From positions 6,211,001-6,275,000 of the forward strand of contig NZ_CP114905.1 in NCBI RefSeq assembly GCF_027497195.1: a DNA stretch of 64,000 bases, given 5' to 3'. Made by a program: the position numbers and the translations under genes. This DNA comes from Streptomyces sp. WMMC500. Its GTDB lineage: Bacteria > Actinomycetota > Actinomycetes > Streptomycetales > Streptomycetaceae. Below, piece by piece: positions 50,997-58,461 of this stretch (position 1 is its first letter; each line of letters begins with the position of its first letter). A model generated the notes under the pieces. It ran no database searches. It was not told the origin of the DNA and saw only the letters and a list, made by a program, of their open reading frames with translations.

Positions 50997-51794
50997 TCAG
51001 GCCACGTCGGCCAGCAGCCGCATCAGGTGCTCGCGGCCTCCGGCCAGCAGCGGCGCGAGCTCCCGGGCTTCGGGGAACCAGCGCTTCTCGTACTCCCAGC
51101 ACAGCCAGCCGTCCCAGCCGGCCTCCGTGAGCACCGCCAGACACTCCGCCAGCGGCATCGTCCCCTCGCCCAGCGGCAGCGGCGTCAGGTCCTCCCGCGA
51201 CGCCGCGTCCTTGACCTGCACGTAGCCGAGGTAGGGGGAGAGCGCGCCGAACGACTCCTGCGGCTCCTCGCCGCCGAGCCAGGTGTGCATCACGTCCCAC
51301 AGCGCGCCGGTGCTCTTGTGCCCGACCAGGTCCAGGACGCGGGCGACGTCCGCGCCGGTGCGGTGCGAGTCGTGCGTCTCCAGCAGCACGCGCACGCCGA
51401 GGTCCGCGGCGTACGGGGCCACGGCGGCGAGCCTGCGGGCGGCGGTGGGGTCCGCTTCGACGGCGGGCTGCTCGCCGCCGCGCGGGAACACCCGGACGTG
51501 GTCGGCGCCCAGGTCCCGGGCGAGCTCCAGCAACGCGCGCATCTCGGTGATCACCGGCTCGTCGTCCCCGGGCGCGGCGGCGCCCGCGTAGCCCGCCAGC
51601 GTCAGGATCTCCACCCCGGCCGCGGCGAACTCCTCGACCACGTCGGCCCGCTCCTCGATGCCGAGCCCGGTGTGCACGGGCTCCTCGGGGTGGCACCGCA
51701 GCTCCACGCCCTGGTAGCCGCCGTCACGGGCGAGCCGGGCGACCTCGGCGACGGGGAGCTGAGGCAGGCCGAGGGTGGAGAAGGCGAGTCGCAT
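50997..51794 (-). CDS. Sugar-phosphate isomerase/epimerase-like TIM barrel
   Basis: A 265-residue xylose-isomerase-like barrel. Strand and metal motifs include LAFSTLGLPQLPVAEVARLA, GVELRCHPEEP, ILTLAGYAG, VRVLLETHDSHRTGADVARV (Glu and His), GALWDVMHTWLGG (Asp, His) and WLCWEYEKRW (Glu). The set of Glu-Asp-His-Glu fits divalent-metal sugar isomerases/epimerases (AP_endonuc_2 family). It is about 1.2 kb from the MarR-GNAT gene and separate from the LacI operon, which carries a second barrel of the same family. The substrate is unknown. Confidence 0.85.
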   Translation of the reverse strand: MRLAFSTLGLPQLPVAEVARLARDGGYQGVELRCHPEEPVHTGLGIEERADVVEEFAAAGVEILTLAGYAGAAAPGDDEPVITEMRALLELARDLGADHVRVFPRGGEQPAVEADPTAARRLAAVAPYAADLGVRVLLETHDSHRTGADVARVLDLVGHKSTGALWDVMHTWLGGEEPQESFGALSPYLGYVQVKDAASREDLTPLPLGEGTMPLAECLAVLTEAGWDGWLCWEYEKRWFPEARELAPLLAGGREHLMRLLADVA

Positions 51795-51939
51795 GCCGTG
51801 AGTCGATCAGACCCCATGGCACCTGGCAACCCCACAGGCGGCCCCCCGAAGTCGCCGGCCGAACCCGCGCGCGGGCGGGGCCCGCCCCCGCGCGCCCGGC
51901 TCGGCCGGTGCGCCCGAGGCGGCCATCCGGCGGAATCCG

Positions 51940-52875
51940 TCAGAGCGTCAGCCGCCAGTCCTGGCCCACCAGGTCCGCCCCGTAGCTGTGGTGCGGCTTC
52001 TCGGCCGTCAGCTCGAACCCCGCCCGCTCATAGAGCCGGCGGGCGGACTCCAGCACCGAGTTCGTCCACAGCACCAGCTCGCGGTACCCCGCCTCGCGGG
52101 CGAAGCTGACACACGTGTCGACCAGCCGCGCCCCCAGCCGGTGCCCCCGCACCTCCGGGTCCACCAGCAGCAGCCGCAGCCGCGCCGTGTCCGGGGCCTC
52201 GTCCCGTACGCACATGACCGTGCCGACCGGTCTGCCGCCCAGGTCCGCTATCCACGTCCGCTCGCACGCGGGGTCACGCCGCGCGGCGTGGTCCGCGACG
52301 ATCCGGGCCACCAGCGCCTCGAACTCCGCGTTCCACCCGTACTCCTGCGCGTACACCTCGCCGTGGCGCTTGACGATCCAGCCCAGCTCGCCCGGGCCCG
52401 GCTCGCGCAGCTCCGCCTCCCCGACCGCGTTCGGCACCGCCGTGTGCGGCATGGCCGACTCCGCCAGCAGCTCCCGCACCGTGCTCATCGCGGCGGCCAG
52501 CCGCGCGCGCCGGTCCGCCGGCACCCGCGCCAGGAGCGTCCCCACCTGCTCCCGCGAGCGCTCCTCCAGGAGATGGGCCGCCTCCCGCCCCCGCGGCGTC
52601 AGCGCCACCCGCTGCCGCCGCGCGTCCACCGCCGAAGGGCCGCGCGTGATGAGGCCGTCCTTCTCGAACTTGCCGAGCAGCCTGCTGAGATACCCCGCGT
52701 CGAGCGTGAGCGCTCCGCGCAGGTCGGCGGCGTCGGCCTGCCGTGCGGCACTCAGCTCGTAGAGCACGCGGGCCTCGGTGAGCGTGTACGGCGTGTGGAG
52801 CTGGCGGCTGTAGTCGAGGGCGCCGATCAGATTCGTGTAGAAGCGGTTGAACGAGCGGATGTCCTCGATGGTCAC
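51940..52875 (-). CDS. MarR-type regulator fused to GNAT acetyltransferase
   Basis: A 311-residue two-domain protein with a GTG start (52873-52875) and GGAGGTGGGG ribosome binding site. Residues 1-150 are a MarR winged helix (TLTEARVLYELSAARQADAA, LDAGYLSRLLGKFEKDGLIT, RQRVALTPRGREAAHLLEER). Residues about 155-311 form a GNAT domain (RTWIADLGGRPVGTVMCVRD, LRLLLVDPEVRGHRLGARLV, CoA loop with RGHRLG, then YRELVLWTNSVLESARRLYE). Such fusions are common in actinobacteria; the MarR half probably senses a compound and the GNAT half acetylates it or a protein. Its palindromic operator is at 52918. Confidence 0.92.
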   Translation of the reverse strand: MTIEDIRSFNRFYTNLIGALDYSRQLHTPYTLTEARVLYELSAARQADAADLRGALTLDAGYLSRLLGKFEKDGLITRGPSAVDARRQRVALTPRGREAAHLLEERSREQVGTLLARVPADRRARLAAAMSTVRELLAESAMPHTAVPNAVGEAELREPGPGELGWIVKRHGEVYAQEYGWNAEFEALVARIVADHAARRDPACERTWIADLGGRPVGTVMCVRDEAPDTARLRLLLVDPEVRGHRLGARLVDTCVSFAREAGYRELVLWTNSVLESARRLYERAGFELTAEKPHHSYGADLVGQDWRLTL

Positions 52876-52899
52876 GGGACCCCACCTCCATGGCGCGCG

Positions 52900-52932
52900 T
52901 TTCTTTGACCGAGTTTCTTTGACTGAGTCAAA
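52900..52932. promoter_or_regulatory. Probable MarR operator: tandem repeat plus perfect palindrome
   Basis: TTTCTTTGACCGAG (52900-52913) is followed at once by TTTCTTTGACTGAG (52914-52927). The second copy is part of the perfect palindrome TTTGACTGAGTCAAA (52918-52932). All of it lies upstream of the MarR-GNAT start; autorepression is likely. Confidence 0.75.
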
Positions 52933-53018
52933 TGTACCCCCGTGCGCCGACCCCCGTGCAGAGTTGTCCACAGGCCGTCCCGTGCGGTCGGACAATCGGC
53001 CGGGAGCCCCGGCCTCCG

Positions 53019-54062
53019 CTACGCCCGCGGCGCCGCGGTCGACGCCCGCGCCACCAGCTCCGCCGGCACCATGTAGCGCCCGCCCGCCGGCGACTCCTCC
53101 CGCCCCAGCGCCAGCCGCGCCGCCCGGGCCGCCGCCTCCTGCAGCGGCAGCCGCACCGTGGTCAGCGCCGGCGTCGCGTCCGCGCTGAACGGCAGGTCGT
53201 CGAAGCCCGCCACCGACACGTCGCCGGGGATGTCGAGCCCCTTCTCCCGCAGCGCCGCGCAGATGCCCAGCGCCACCGCGTCGTTCGAGCCGACGACGGC
53301 CGTCAGCCCCGGCTCGCGGTCCAGCAGTTCGAGCGCGCCGTCGTAGCCGGACTGCCGCGTGTACGGGCCGTGCACCGTCAGCCGGCCGAGCTCGCCGGCG
53401 TCGCCGCCGAGGCCGTGGGCGGCGAGCGCGGCGCGGTGGCCTTCGAGGCGGTGCCGGGTGGTGGTGCGGTCGGCGGGGCCCGCGACGTAGCCGATGCGGC
53501 GGTGGCCGAGGGTCACGAGGTGCTCGGTGAGCCGCCGCCCGCCCTCGCGGTTGCCGAACTCGACGGCGAAGGCGGAGCCCTCGGGCGCGGCGCTCGCGGG
53601 CCGGCCGAGGAGCACGACCTGGGTGCCGTTCGCCGCGAGCCGGCCCACCTTGGCCGCGCTGGCCGCGGCGTACTCGGGCGTCTCGACGGCGCTTCCGGTG
53701 ATCACCACGGCGGCGGCGCGCTGGCGCAGCAGGAGCGTGAGGTAGGTCAGCTCGCGCTCCGGGGAGCCGCCGGTGTTGCAGACGACGGCGAGCTTCTCGC
53801 TGCCCAGCTCGGACTGCACGGCGCTGGCCATGATGCCGAAGAAGGGGTCGGCGACGTCGTTGACGAGGACGCCGACGAGGTCGGAGGTGGCGGCGGCGAG
53901 CGCGCTCGCGGGGCCGTTGATGACGTAGTCCAGCTCGTCCACGGCGGCGAGTACCCGCGCGCGGGTGGCCTCGGCCACCGGGTAGTTGCCGCTGAGCACC
54001 CGGGAGACGGTCGCGGCGGAGACGCGGGCGCGTGCCGCGACGTCCGCGAGGGTGACTGCCAT
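53019..54062 (-). CDS. LacI-family transcriptional regulator
   Basis: A 347-residue repressor from the ATG at 54060-54062 (GGGAGGCAGAGCG leader). HTH at residues 3-25 (VTLADVAARARVSAATVSRV, LSGNYPVAEATR) with the hinge LDYVINGPASALA. The type-1 periplasmic-binding sugar domain follows (LVGVLVNDVADPFFGIMASA, VVCNTGGSPERELTYL, IGYVAGPADRTTTRHRLEGH, and DVSVAGFDDLPFSADATPAL). It diverges from the Gfo/Idh-DUF993-isomerase operon and surely controls it through a GAAAGCGCTTAC site at 54284. Confidence 0.95.
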   Translation of the reverse strand: MAVTLADVAARARVSAATVSRVLSGNYPVAEATRARVLAAVDELDYVINGPASALAAATSDLVGVLVNDVADPFFGIMASAVQSELGSEKLAVVCNTGGSPERELTYLTLLLRQRAAAVVITGSAVETPEYAAASAAKVGRLAANGTQVVLLGRPASAAPEGSAFAVEFGNREGGRRLTEHLVTLGHRRIGYVAGPADRTTTRHRLEGHRAALAAHGLGGDAGELGRLTVHGPYTRQSGYDGALELLDREPGLTAVVGSNDAVALGICAALREKGLDIPGDVSVAGFDDLPFSADATPALTTVRLPLQEAAARAARLALGREESPAGGRYMVPAELVARASTAAPRA

Positions 54063-54283
54063 CGCTCTGCCTCCCGTTGGGTACGGCGTCCCGGCCCGGT
54101 GGCCGGAATCCCCCGGGCCCGCGCGGGCCCGCCCGGCGCCGGTCGCCGGTCCGAGCCGTGAGCGGAAGTCTTGCACGTCGCGCAGCCCGCGTCGCGAGCA
54201 TGGCAGGAGTGTGCACGCCATTGTCCGTACCCGGTCGGGCTCTTGCGCTGCAGGCCGGGCGGGGATAGCTTTCTCCCGGGGCA

Positions 54284-54295
54284 GAAAGCGCTTAC
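54284..54295. promoter_or_regulatory. LacI-type operator
   Basis: GAAAGCGCTTAC is a near-palindrome around AAGCGCTT, the half-site core bound by many LacI/GalR proteins. It lies 14 bp before the Gfo/Idh ATG, so it overlaps the operon's transcription start region. Confidence 0.7.
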
Positions 54296-54308
54296 TATGG
54301 GAGACCAG

Positions 54309-55478
54309 ATGCCACGTAGGACGCTGCGTATCGCCATGAACGGCGTCACCGGGCGGATGGGGTATCGACAGCACCTCGTCCGGTCGATTCTTGCCATCCG
54401 CGAGGAGGGCGGGCTGGATCTCGGCGGCGGCGACGTGCTGTGGCCCGAGCCGGTTCTGGTGGGCCGCAGGGAGCACGCGCTGGCGGACATCGCCCGCCGG
54501 CACGACCTGCCGGAGTACACCACCGATCTCGACGCCGTACTCGCGGACGACTCCGTGGAGCTGTACTTCGACGCCCAGGTCACCTCTGCCCGCGAGGAAG
54601 CGGTGAAGAAGGCCGTCGCGGCCGGGAAGCACGTCTACGTGGAGAAGCCGACGGCCACCTCCGCCTCCGCCGCCCTCGAACTCGCCCGGATGGCGCAGGG
54701 CGCGGGCATCAAGCACGGCGTGGTGCAGGACAAGCTCTTCCTGCCGGGTCTGCTGAAACTCAAGCGCCTCATCGACGGGGGCTTCTTCGGCCGCATCCTG
54801 TCGGTCCGCGGCGAGTTCGGCTACTGGGTCTTCGAGGGCGACTGGCAGCCCGCCCAGCGGCCCTCCTGGAACTACCGCGCCCAGGACGGCGGCGGGATGG
54901 TGCTCGACATGTTCCCGCACTGGGAGTACATCCTGCACGAGCTCTTCGGCCGGGTGCGCAGCGTGCAGGCACACGTCACCACACACATGCCGCGCCGCTG
55001 GGACGAGCACGGCCGGGCGTACGAGGCGACGGCCGACGACGCGGCGTACGGGATCTTCGAACTGACCGCGCCCGGCGGCCCCGTCGTGGCGCAGATCAAC
55101 TCCTCCTGGACGGTCCGCGTCCACCGCGACGAGCTGGTCGAGTTCCAGGTCGACGGCACCGAGGGCTCCGCCGTCGCGGGCCTGCGCGGCTGCCGCGTGC
55201 AGCACCGGGCGGCGACGCCGAAGCCGGTGTGGAACCCGGACCTGCCGGTCTCCGAGGCGTTCCGCGACCAGTGGCAGGAGGTCCCCGACAACGCCGGTCC
55301 CGCCGGGTTCCCCAACGGCTTCCGCGCCCAGTGGGAGCTGTTCCTGCGGCATCTGGCGCTCGACGAGCCGTACCACTGGGACCTCCTCGCCGGCGCGCGC
55401 GGTGTGCAGCTCGCCGAGCTGGGGCTGAGGGCCGCCGCGGAAGGACGGCGCGTCGAGGTGCCGGAGCTGGTCCGGTGA
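54309..55478 (+). CDS. Gfo/Idh/MocA-family NAD(P)-dependent oxidoreductase
   Basis: A 389-residue enzyme. ATG 54309 is favoured because GGGAG lies six bases upstream; the ATG at 54297 is alternative. Rossmann N-domain: LRIAMNGVTGRMGYRQHLVR, VELYFDAQVTSAREEAVKKA, AAGKHVYVEKPTATSASAAL, where EKP holds the catalytic Lys. The C-terminal GFO_IDH_MocA sheet follows (GRILSVRGEFGYWVFEGDWQ, GMVLDMFPHWEYILHELFG). It oxidises a sugar or polyol. It is the first gene of a LacI-controlled operon with a DUF993 enzyme and an isomerase. Confidence 0.92.
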   Translation: MPRRTLRIAMNGVTGRMGYRQHLVRSILAIREEGGLDLGGGDVLWPEPVLVGRREHALADIARRHDLPEYTTDLDAVLADDSVELYFDAQVTSAREEAVKKAVAAGKHVYVEKPTATSASAALELARMAQGAGIKHGVVQDKLFLPGLLKLKRLIDGGFFGRILSVRGEFGYWVFEGDWQPAQRPSWNYRAQDGGGMVLDMFPHWEYILHELFGRVRSVQAHVTTHMPRRWDEHGRAYEATADDAAYGIFELTAPGGPVVAQINSSWTVRVHRDELVEFQVDGTEGSAVAGLRGCRVQHRAATPKPVWNPDLPVSEAFRDQWQEVPDNAGPAGFPNGFRAQWELFLRHLALDEPYHWDLLAGARGVQLAELGLRAAAEGRRVEVPELVR

Positions 55479-56650
55479 CGACGATGAGGCTGCCCAGGCC
55501 GGGGGGCGCGCTGGAGGCGTACGAACCGCGCGCGGAGCCCTCCTCGGCGCTCGCCACCGGCGGCCCGCGCCCCTCCTGCCGTACGGTCTTCGCCGCCGCG
55601 CACGTCGTCGCCGACCCGTACGCCGACGCCGGACCCGGCGACCCGGACAGCCCCGCCGCGGTCGACTGGGACGCCACCCTCGCCTTCCGGCGCCACCTGT
55701 GGTCCCACGGTCTCGCCGTCGCCGAGGCCATGGACACCGCGCAGCGCGGCATGGGCCTGGACTGGCCCCGCGCCGCCGAGCTGATCCGCCGCTCGGCCGC
55801 CGAGGCCAGGGCCCACGGCGGCCGCGTGGCGTGCGGCGCGGGCACCGACCAGCTCGCGCCTTCGAGCGCCGTGCTCGCCGACGTGCGGGCGGCGTACGAG
55901 GAGCAGCTCGCCCTCGTCGAGGACGCCGGCGCCCAGGCGGTGCTGATGGCCTCCCGCGCGCTGGCGGCGTGCGCCCGCGGGCCCGAGGACTACGTGGAGA
56001 TCTACGGTGCGCTGCTGCGGCAGGCGCGCGAGCCGGTGATCCTGCACTGGCTGGGGGACATGTTCGACCCGGCGCTCGCCGGCTACTGGGGCAGTTCCGA
56101 TCTGAACGCCGCCACCGACACCTTTCTGGAGGTCATCGCCCAGCACCCGGACAAGGTCGACGGCGTCAAGGTCTCCCTCCTCGACGCCTCCCGCGAGGTC
56201 GGCCTCCGTCGCCGGCTGCCCCGGGGGGTGCGCTGCTACACCGGCGACGACTTCCACTACCCCGAGCTGATCGAGGGCGACGAGCACGGTTTCAGCCACG
56301 CTCTCCTCGGTGTCTTCGACCCGCTCGCCCCACTGGCCGCCGAGGCGGTACGCACCCTCGACACCGGCGACGCGGCCGGCTTCCGCAAGGTCCTGGACCC
56401 GACCGTGCCGCTCGCCCGCCACCTCTTCGAGGCCCCGACGCGCTTCTACAAGACGGGCGTCGTGTTCCTGGCCTGGCTGGGCGGTCACCAGAGTCACTTC
56501 ACCATGGTCGGCGGGCAGCAGTCGGCCCGCTCCCTGCCGCACCTCGCGCGCGCGTACGAACTGGCCGACGCGCTCGGCCTGTTCCCCGACCCGCAGCTTG
56601 CCGCGCGGCGCATGACCTCCTTTCTCGCCGTCCACGGAGTCGCCCTGTGA
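55475..56650 (+). CDS. DUF993 / dihydrodipicolinate-synthase-like protein
   Basis: A 391-residue protein from GTG 55475, coupled to the dehydrogenase gene (GTGA). The DUF993 family features a TIM-barrel core with VAEAMDTAQRGMGLDWPRAA, RVACGAGTDQLAPSS, AQAVLMASRALAACARGPED, ILHWLGDMFDPALAGYWGSS, and KVDGVKVSLLDASREVGLRR, whose KVS carries the likely Schiff-base lysine. It should be an aldolase/lyase acting on the oxidised sugar. Operon partners are the Gfo/Idh dehydrogenase and an isomerase; the exact substrate is unknown to me. Confidence 0.85.
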   Translation: MTTMRLPRPGGALEAYEPRAEPSSALATGGPRPSCRTVFAAAHVVADPYADAGPGDPDSPAAVDWDATLAFRRHLWSHGLAVAEAMDTAQRGMGLDWPRAAELIRRSAAEARAHGGRVACGAGTDQLAPSSAVLADVRAAYEEQLALVEDAGAQAVLMASRALAACARGPEDYVEIYGALLRQAREPVILHWLGDMFDPALAGYWGSSDLNAATDTFLEVIAQHPDKVDGVKVSLLDASREVGLRRRLPRGVRCYTGDDFHYPELIEGDEHGFSHALLGVFDPLAPLAAEAVRTLDTGDAAGFRKVLDPTVPLARHLFEAPTRFYKTGVVFLAWLGGHQSHFTMVGGQQSARSLPHLARAYELADALGLFPDPQLAARRMTSFLAVHGVAL

Positions 56651-57498
56651 GCCCCGGACAGCCGCCCGGCGGGCCGGCCCGCCTCAGCCTCAACCAGGAG
56701 ACCATCAGGCAGTGGTCGCTCCCCGAACTCGCGGACGGCTGCACCGCGGCCGGGGTGCGCGGCGTGGGGCTGTGGCGGGCGCCCGTGCAGGAGTTCGGGG
56801 TGGAGGCCGCAGCGAAGCTCTTCCGCGCCGCCGGTCTGACGGTGACGAGCCTGTGCCGCGGCGGGTTCTTCACCACAGATGATCCGGGGGAGCGCGCCAC
56901 CGCCCTCGACGACAACCGGCGCGCCATCGACGAGGCGGCCACCCTGGGCACGGACACGCTCGTGCTCGTCTCCGGCGGCCTGCCGGCGGGCAGTCGCGAT
57001 CTGTACGGCGCACGGGAGCGCATCGCGGACGCGCTGGGCACCCTCGCGCCGTACGCGGCGGAGCGCGCCGTGCGGCTGGCGATCGAGCCGCTGCACCCGA
57101 TGTACGCCGCCGACCGGTGTGTGGTCTCCACGCTGGCCCAGTCGCTGGACCTGGCCGAGCGCTTCCCCGCGGACCGGGTGGGCGTGGTGGTGGACACGTA
57201 CCACCTCTGGTGGGACGACACCGTCGCGGCACAGATCACGCGTGCGGGGGAGTCCGGCCGGATCGCGGCCTTCCAACTGGCGGACTGGGTGACGCCGCTG
57301 CCGGAGGGGGTGCTGCTGGGCCGCGGGCAACTGGGCGACGGAAGCGTCGACCTGCGCTGGTTCCGGGAGCGGTTGGACGAGGCGGGGTACGCGGGCTTCA
57401 TCGAGGTCGAGATCTTCAACCCGGGGCTGTGGGCGCGCGACGGGGCGGAGGTGCTCGCGGAGATCGTCGAACGGTACGAGCGGCTGGTCGTGCGCTGA
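56647..57498 (+). CDS. Sugar-phosphate isomerase/epimerase (AP endonuclease 2 family TIM barrel)
   Basis: A 283-residue enzyme from GTG 56647, overlapping the DUF993 stop by four bases. Metal-binding barrel motifs are RLSLNQETIRQWSLPELADG, TDTLVLVSGGLP, RLAIEPLHPMYAADRCVVST (Glu, His), RVGVVVDTYHLWWDD (Asp, His), FQLADWVTP and GFIEVEIFN (Glu). The family isomerises or epimerises keto-sugars. It completes the LacI-controlled dehydrogenase - DUF993 - isomerase operon, and is paralogous in fold to the gene at 50997. Confidence 0.9.
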   Translation: MSPGQPPGGPARLSLNQETIRQWSLPELADGCTAAGVRGVGLWRAPVQEFGVEAAAKLFRAAGLTVTSLCRGGFFTTDDPGERATALDDNRRAIDEAATLGTDTLVLVSGGLPAGSRDLYGARERIADALGTLAPYAAERAVRLAIEPLHPMYAADRCVVSTLAQSLDLAERFPADRVGVVVDTYHLWWDDTVAAQITRAGESGRIAAFQLADWVTPLPEGVLLGRGQLGDGSVDLRWFRERLDEAGYAGFIEVEIFNPGLWARDGAEVLAEIVERYERLVVR

Positions 57499-57579
57499 GC
57501 GACGGGCCGGGGTGCCGCGGGCCGGCCGGCGGCGGGTCCCTGGACGCCCGTCGCGTACGGCCCGGCCCCTGCCGTGCCG

Positions 57580-58170
57580 TCAGGCGCGGTGGCGCCCGCC
57601 GCCGTACGACTGACCGCCGCCGAACAGCCGCGCCAGCGCGCCGAGCGCCCCGCCCGGCCTGCGGGTCGCCTGCCGCTCCGCCGTGAGCATCTCGGCCAGC
57701 CCGTCCGCCCGGACCTCGCGGTTCTGGGCGGCCCGCGAGACGGCGGCCATCGCGATCGGCGTGAGGATCTTCAGCGCCCGGGACACCTGCGCCATCGGGA
57801 TGCCCGTGCGCTGCGAGACCGCGCGGGCCACGGGCATGCTCGTCCTGCCGACGATGGTCGCCAGCATGCCGCCGCCGAGTGCACCTCCGGAGAACGGCAC
57901 GGCCCCGGCGAGAGCGGGCGAGCCCTTCACCCGGCGCACGCCGGGTCCCGCCGGGACCGCCTCCTGCGCCTCGTCGAGCGCCTGCTCGACCTCGTGTGCC
58001 CCGTGCGGGGAAGCGGCCTCCTCGGCGAGCGAGCCGGTGAGGGCGGCGACGGTCTCGCCGACGACCCGCTTCGCGCCCCGGCTGCCGGTGCCCAGTTCGT
58101 CGGCAACCTGGTGCAACTGCTCCGGACCGAGGTCGTCCAGGACAGCCTTGTGGAGTGGTTTGTCCCTCAT
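57580..58170 (-). CDS. DUF937-domain protein
   Basis: A 196-residue protein from the ATG at 58168-58170 (MRDKPLHKAVLDDLGPEQLH). The helical DUF937 core is GPEQLHQVADELGTGSRGAK, RVVGETVAALTGSLAEEAAS, SGGALGGGMLATIVGRTSMP, then ARAVSQRTGIPMAQVSRALK and ILTPIAMAAVSRAAQN. The C-terminus is Gly/Arg-rich and flexible (FGGGQSYGGGRHRA). DUF937/YidB-like proteins are widespread, small and of unclear function. The gene stands alone, divergent from the helicase gene. Confidence 0.9.
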   Translation of the reverse strand: MRDKPLHKAVLDDLGPEQLHQVADELGTGSRGAKRVVGETVAALTGSLAEEAASPHGAHEVEQALDEAQEAVPAGPGVRRVKGSPALAGAVPFSGGALGGGMLATIVGRTSMPVARAVSQRTGIPMAQVSRALKILTPIAMAAVSRAAQNREVRADGLAEMLTAERQATRRPGGALGALARLFGGGQSYGGGRHRA

Positions 58171-58334
58171 GCCGGAAACGTTAAGGCCGATCACCGATGT
58201 CGGCACGTCGGGTTACAGATCGATAAAGTGCCGAAGCCGTGCAACCCTTCGCCGTCGATCGGGGTCGTATAGGGCATCAGGCTTCCCGGGGGGAGTACCA
58301 GGGGGGTGGGGGAGCCTAGGGGAGGGGACGCGAC

Positions 58335-58362
58335 GGGGCCCGGCTCGCAAGAGCCGGGCCCC
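58335..58362. terminator. Perfect 12-bp hairpin in the DUF937/recD2 gap
   Basis: GGGGCCCGGCTC (58335-58346) and GAGCCGGGCCCC (58351-58362) pair fully with a GCAA tetraloop. It lies in the 291-bp region between two divergent genes (58171-58461), where no coding stop is nearby, so it may end a small plus-strand RNA or shield the helicase promoter. Confidence 0.6.
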
Positions 58363-58392
58363 TCGCTGCGCCCGCCGCGGGCGAGGCGCGAG

Positions 58393-58419
58393 TCGTCCAC
58401 AACCGGCGGGTTGTCCACA
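58393..58419 (+). promoter_or_regulatory. Pair of DnaA-box-like sites upstream of recD2
   Basis: TCGTCCACA (58393-58401) and TTGTCCACA (58411-58419) match the Streptomyces DnaA box (TTGTCCACA), same orientation, 18 bp apart. They precede the helicase gene by about 45-70 bp. TAGCGT (58449-58454), seven bases before the ATG, may be a -10 of a leaderless transcript. Confidence 0.45.
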
Positions 58420-58461
58420 GCGCGGCCCGCGATGTCGGGGCCCGGCGATAGCGTCTCTCCC

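Noticed and set aside
51866..51896. A strong terminator after the MarR-GNAT gene
   Set aside because: The G/C-rich inverted repeat (CGCGCGGGCGGG with CCCGCCCCCGCGCG) is imperfect and may be only compositional; not listed as a feature.
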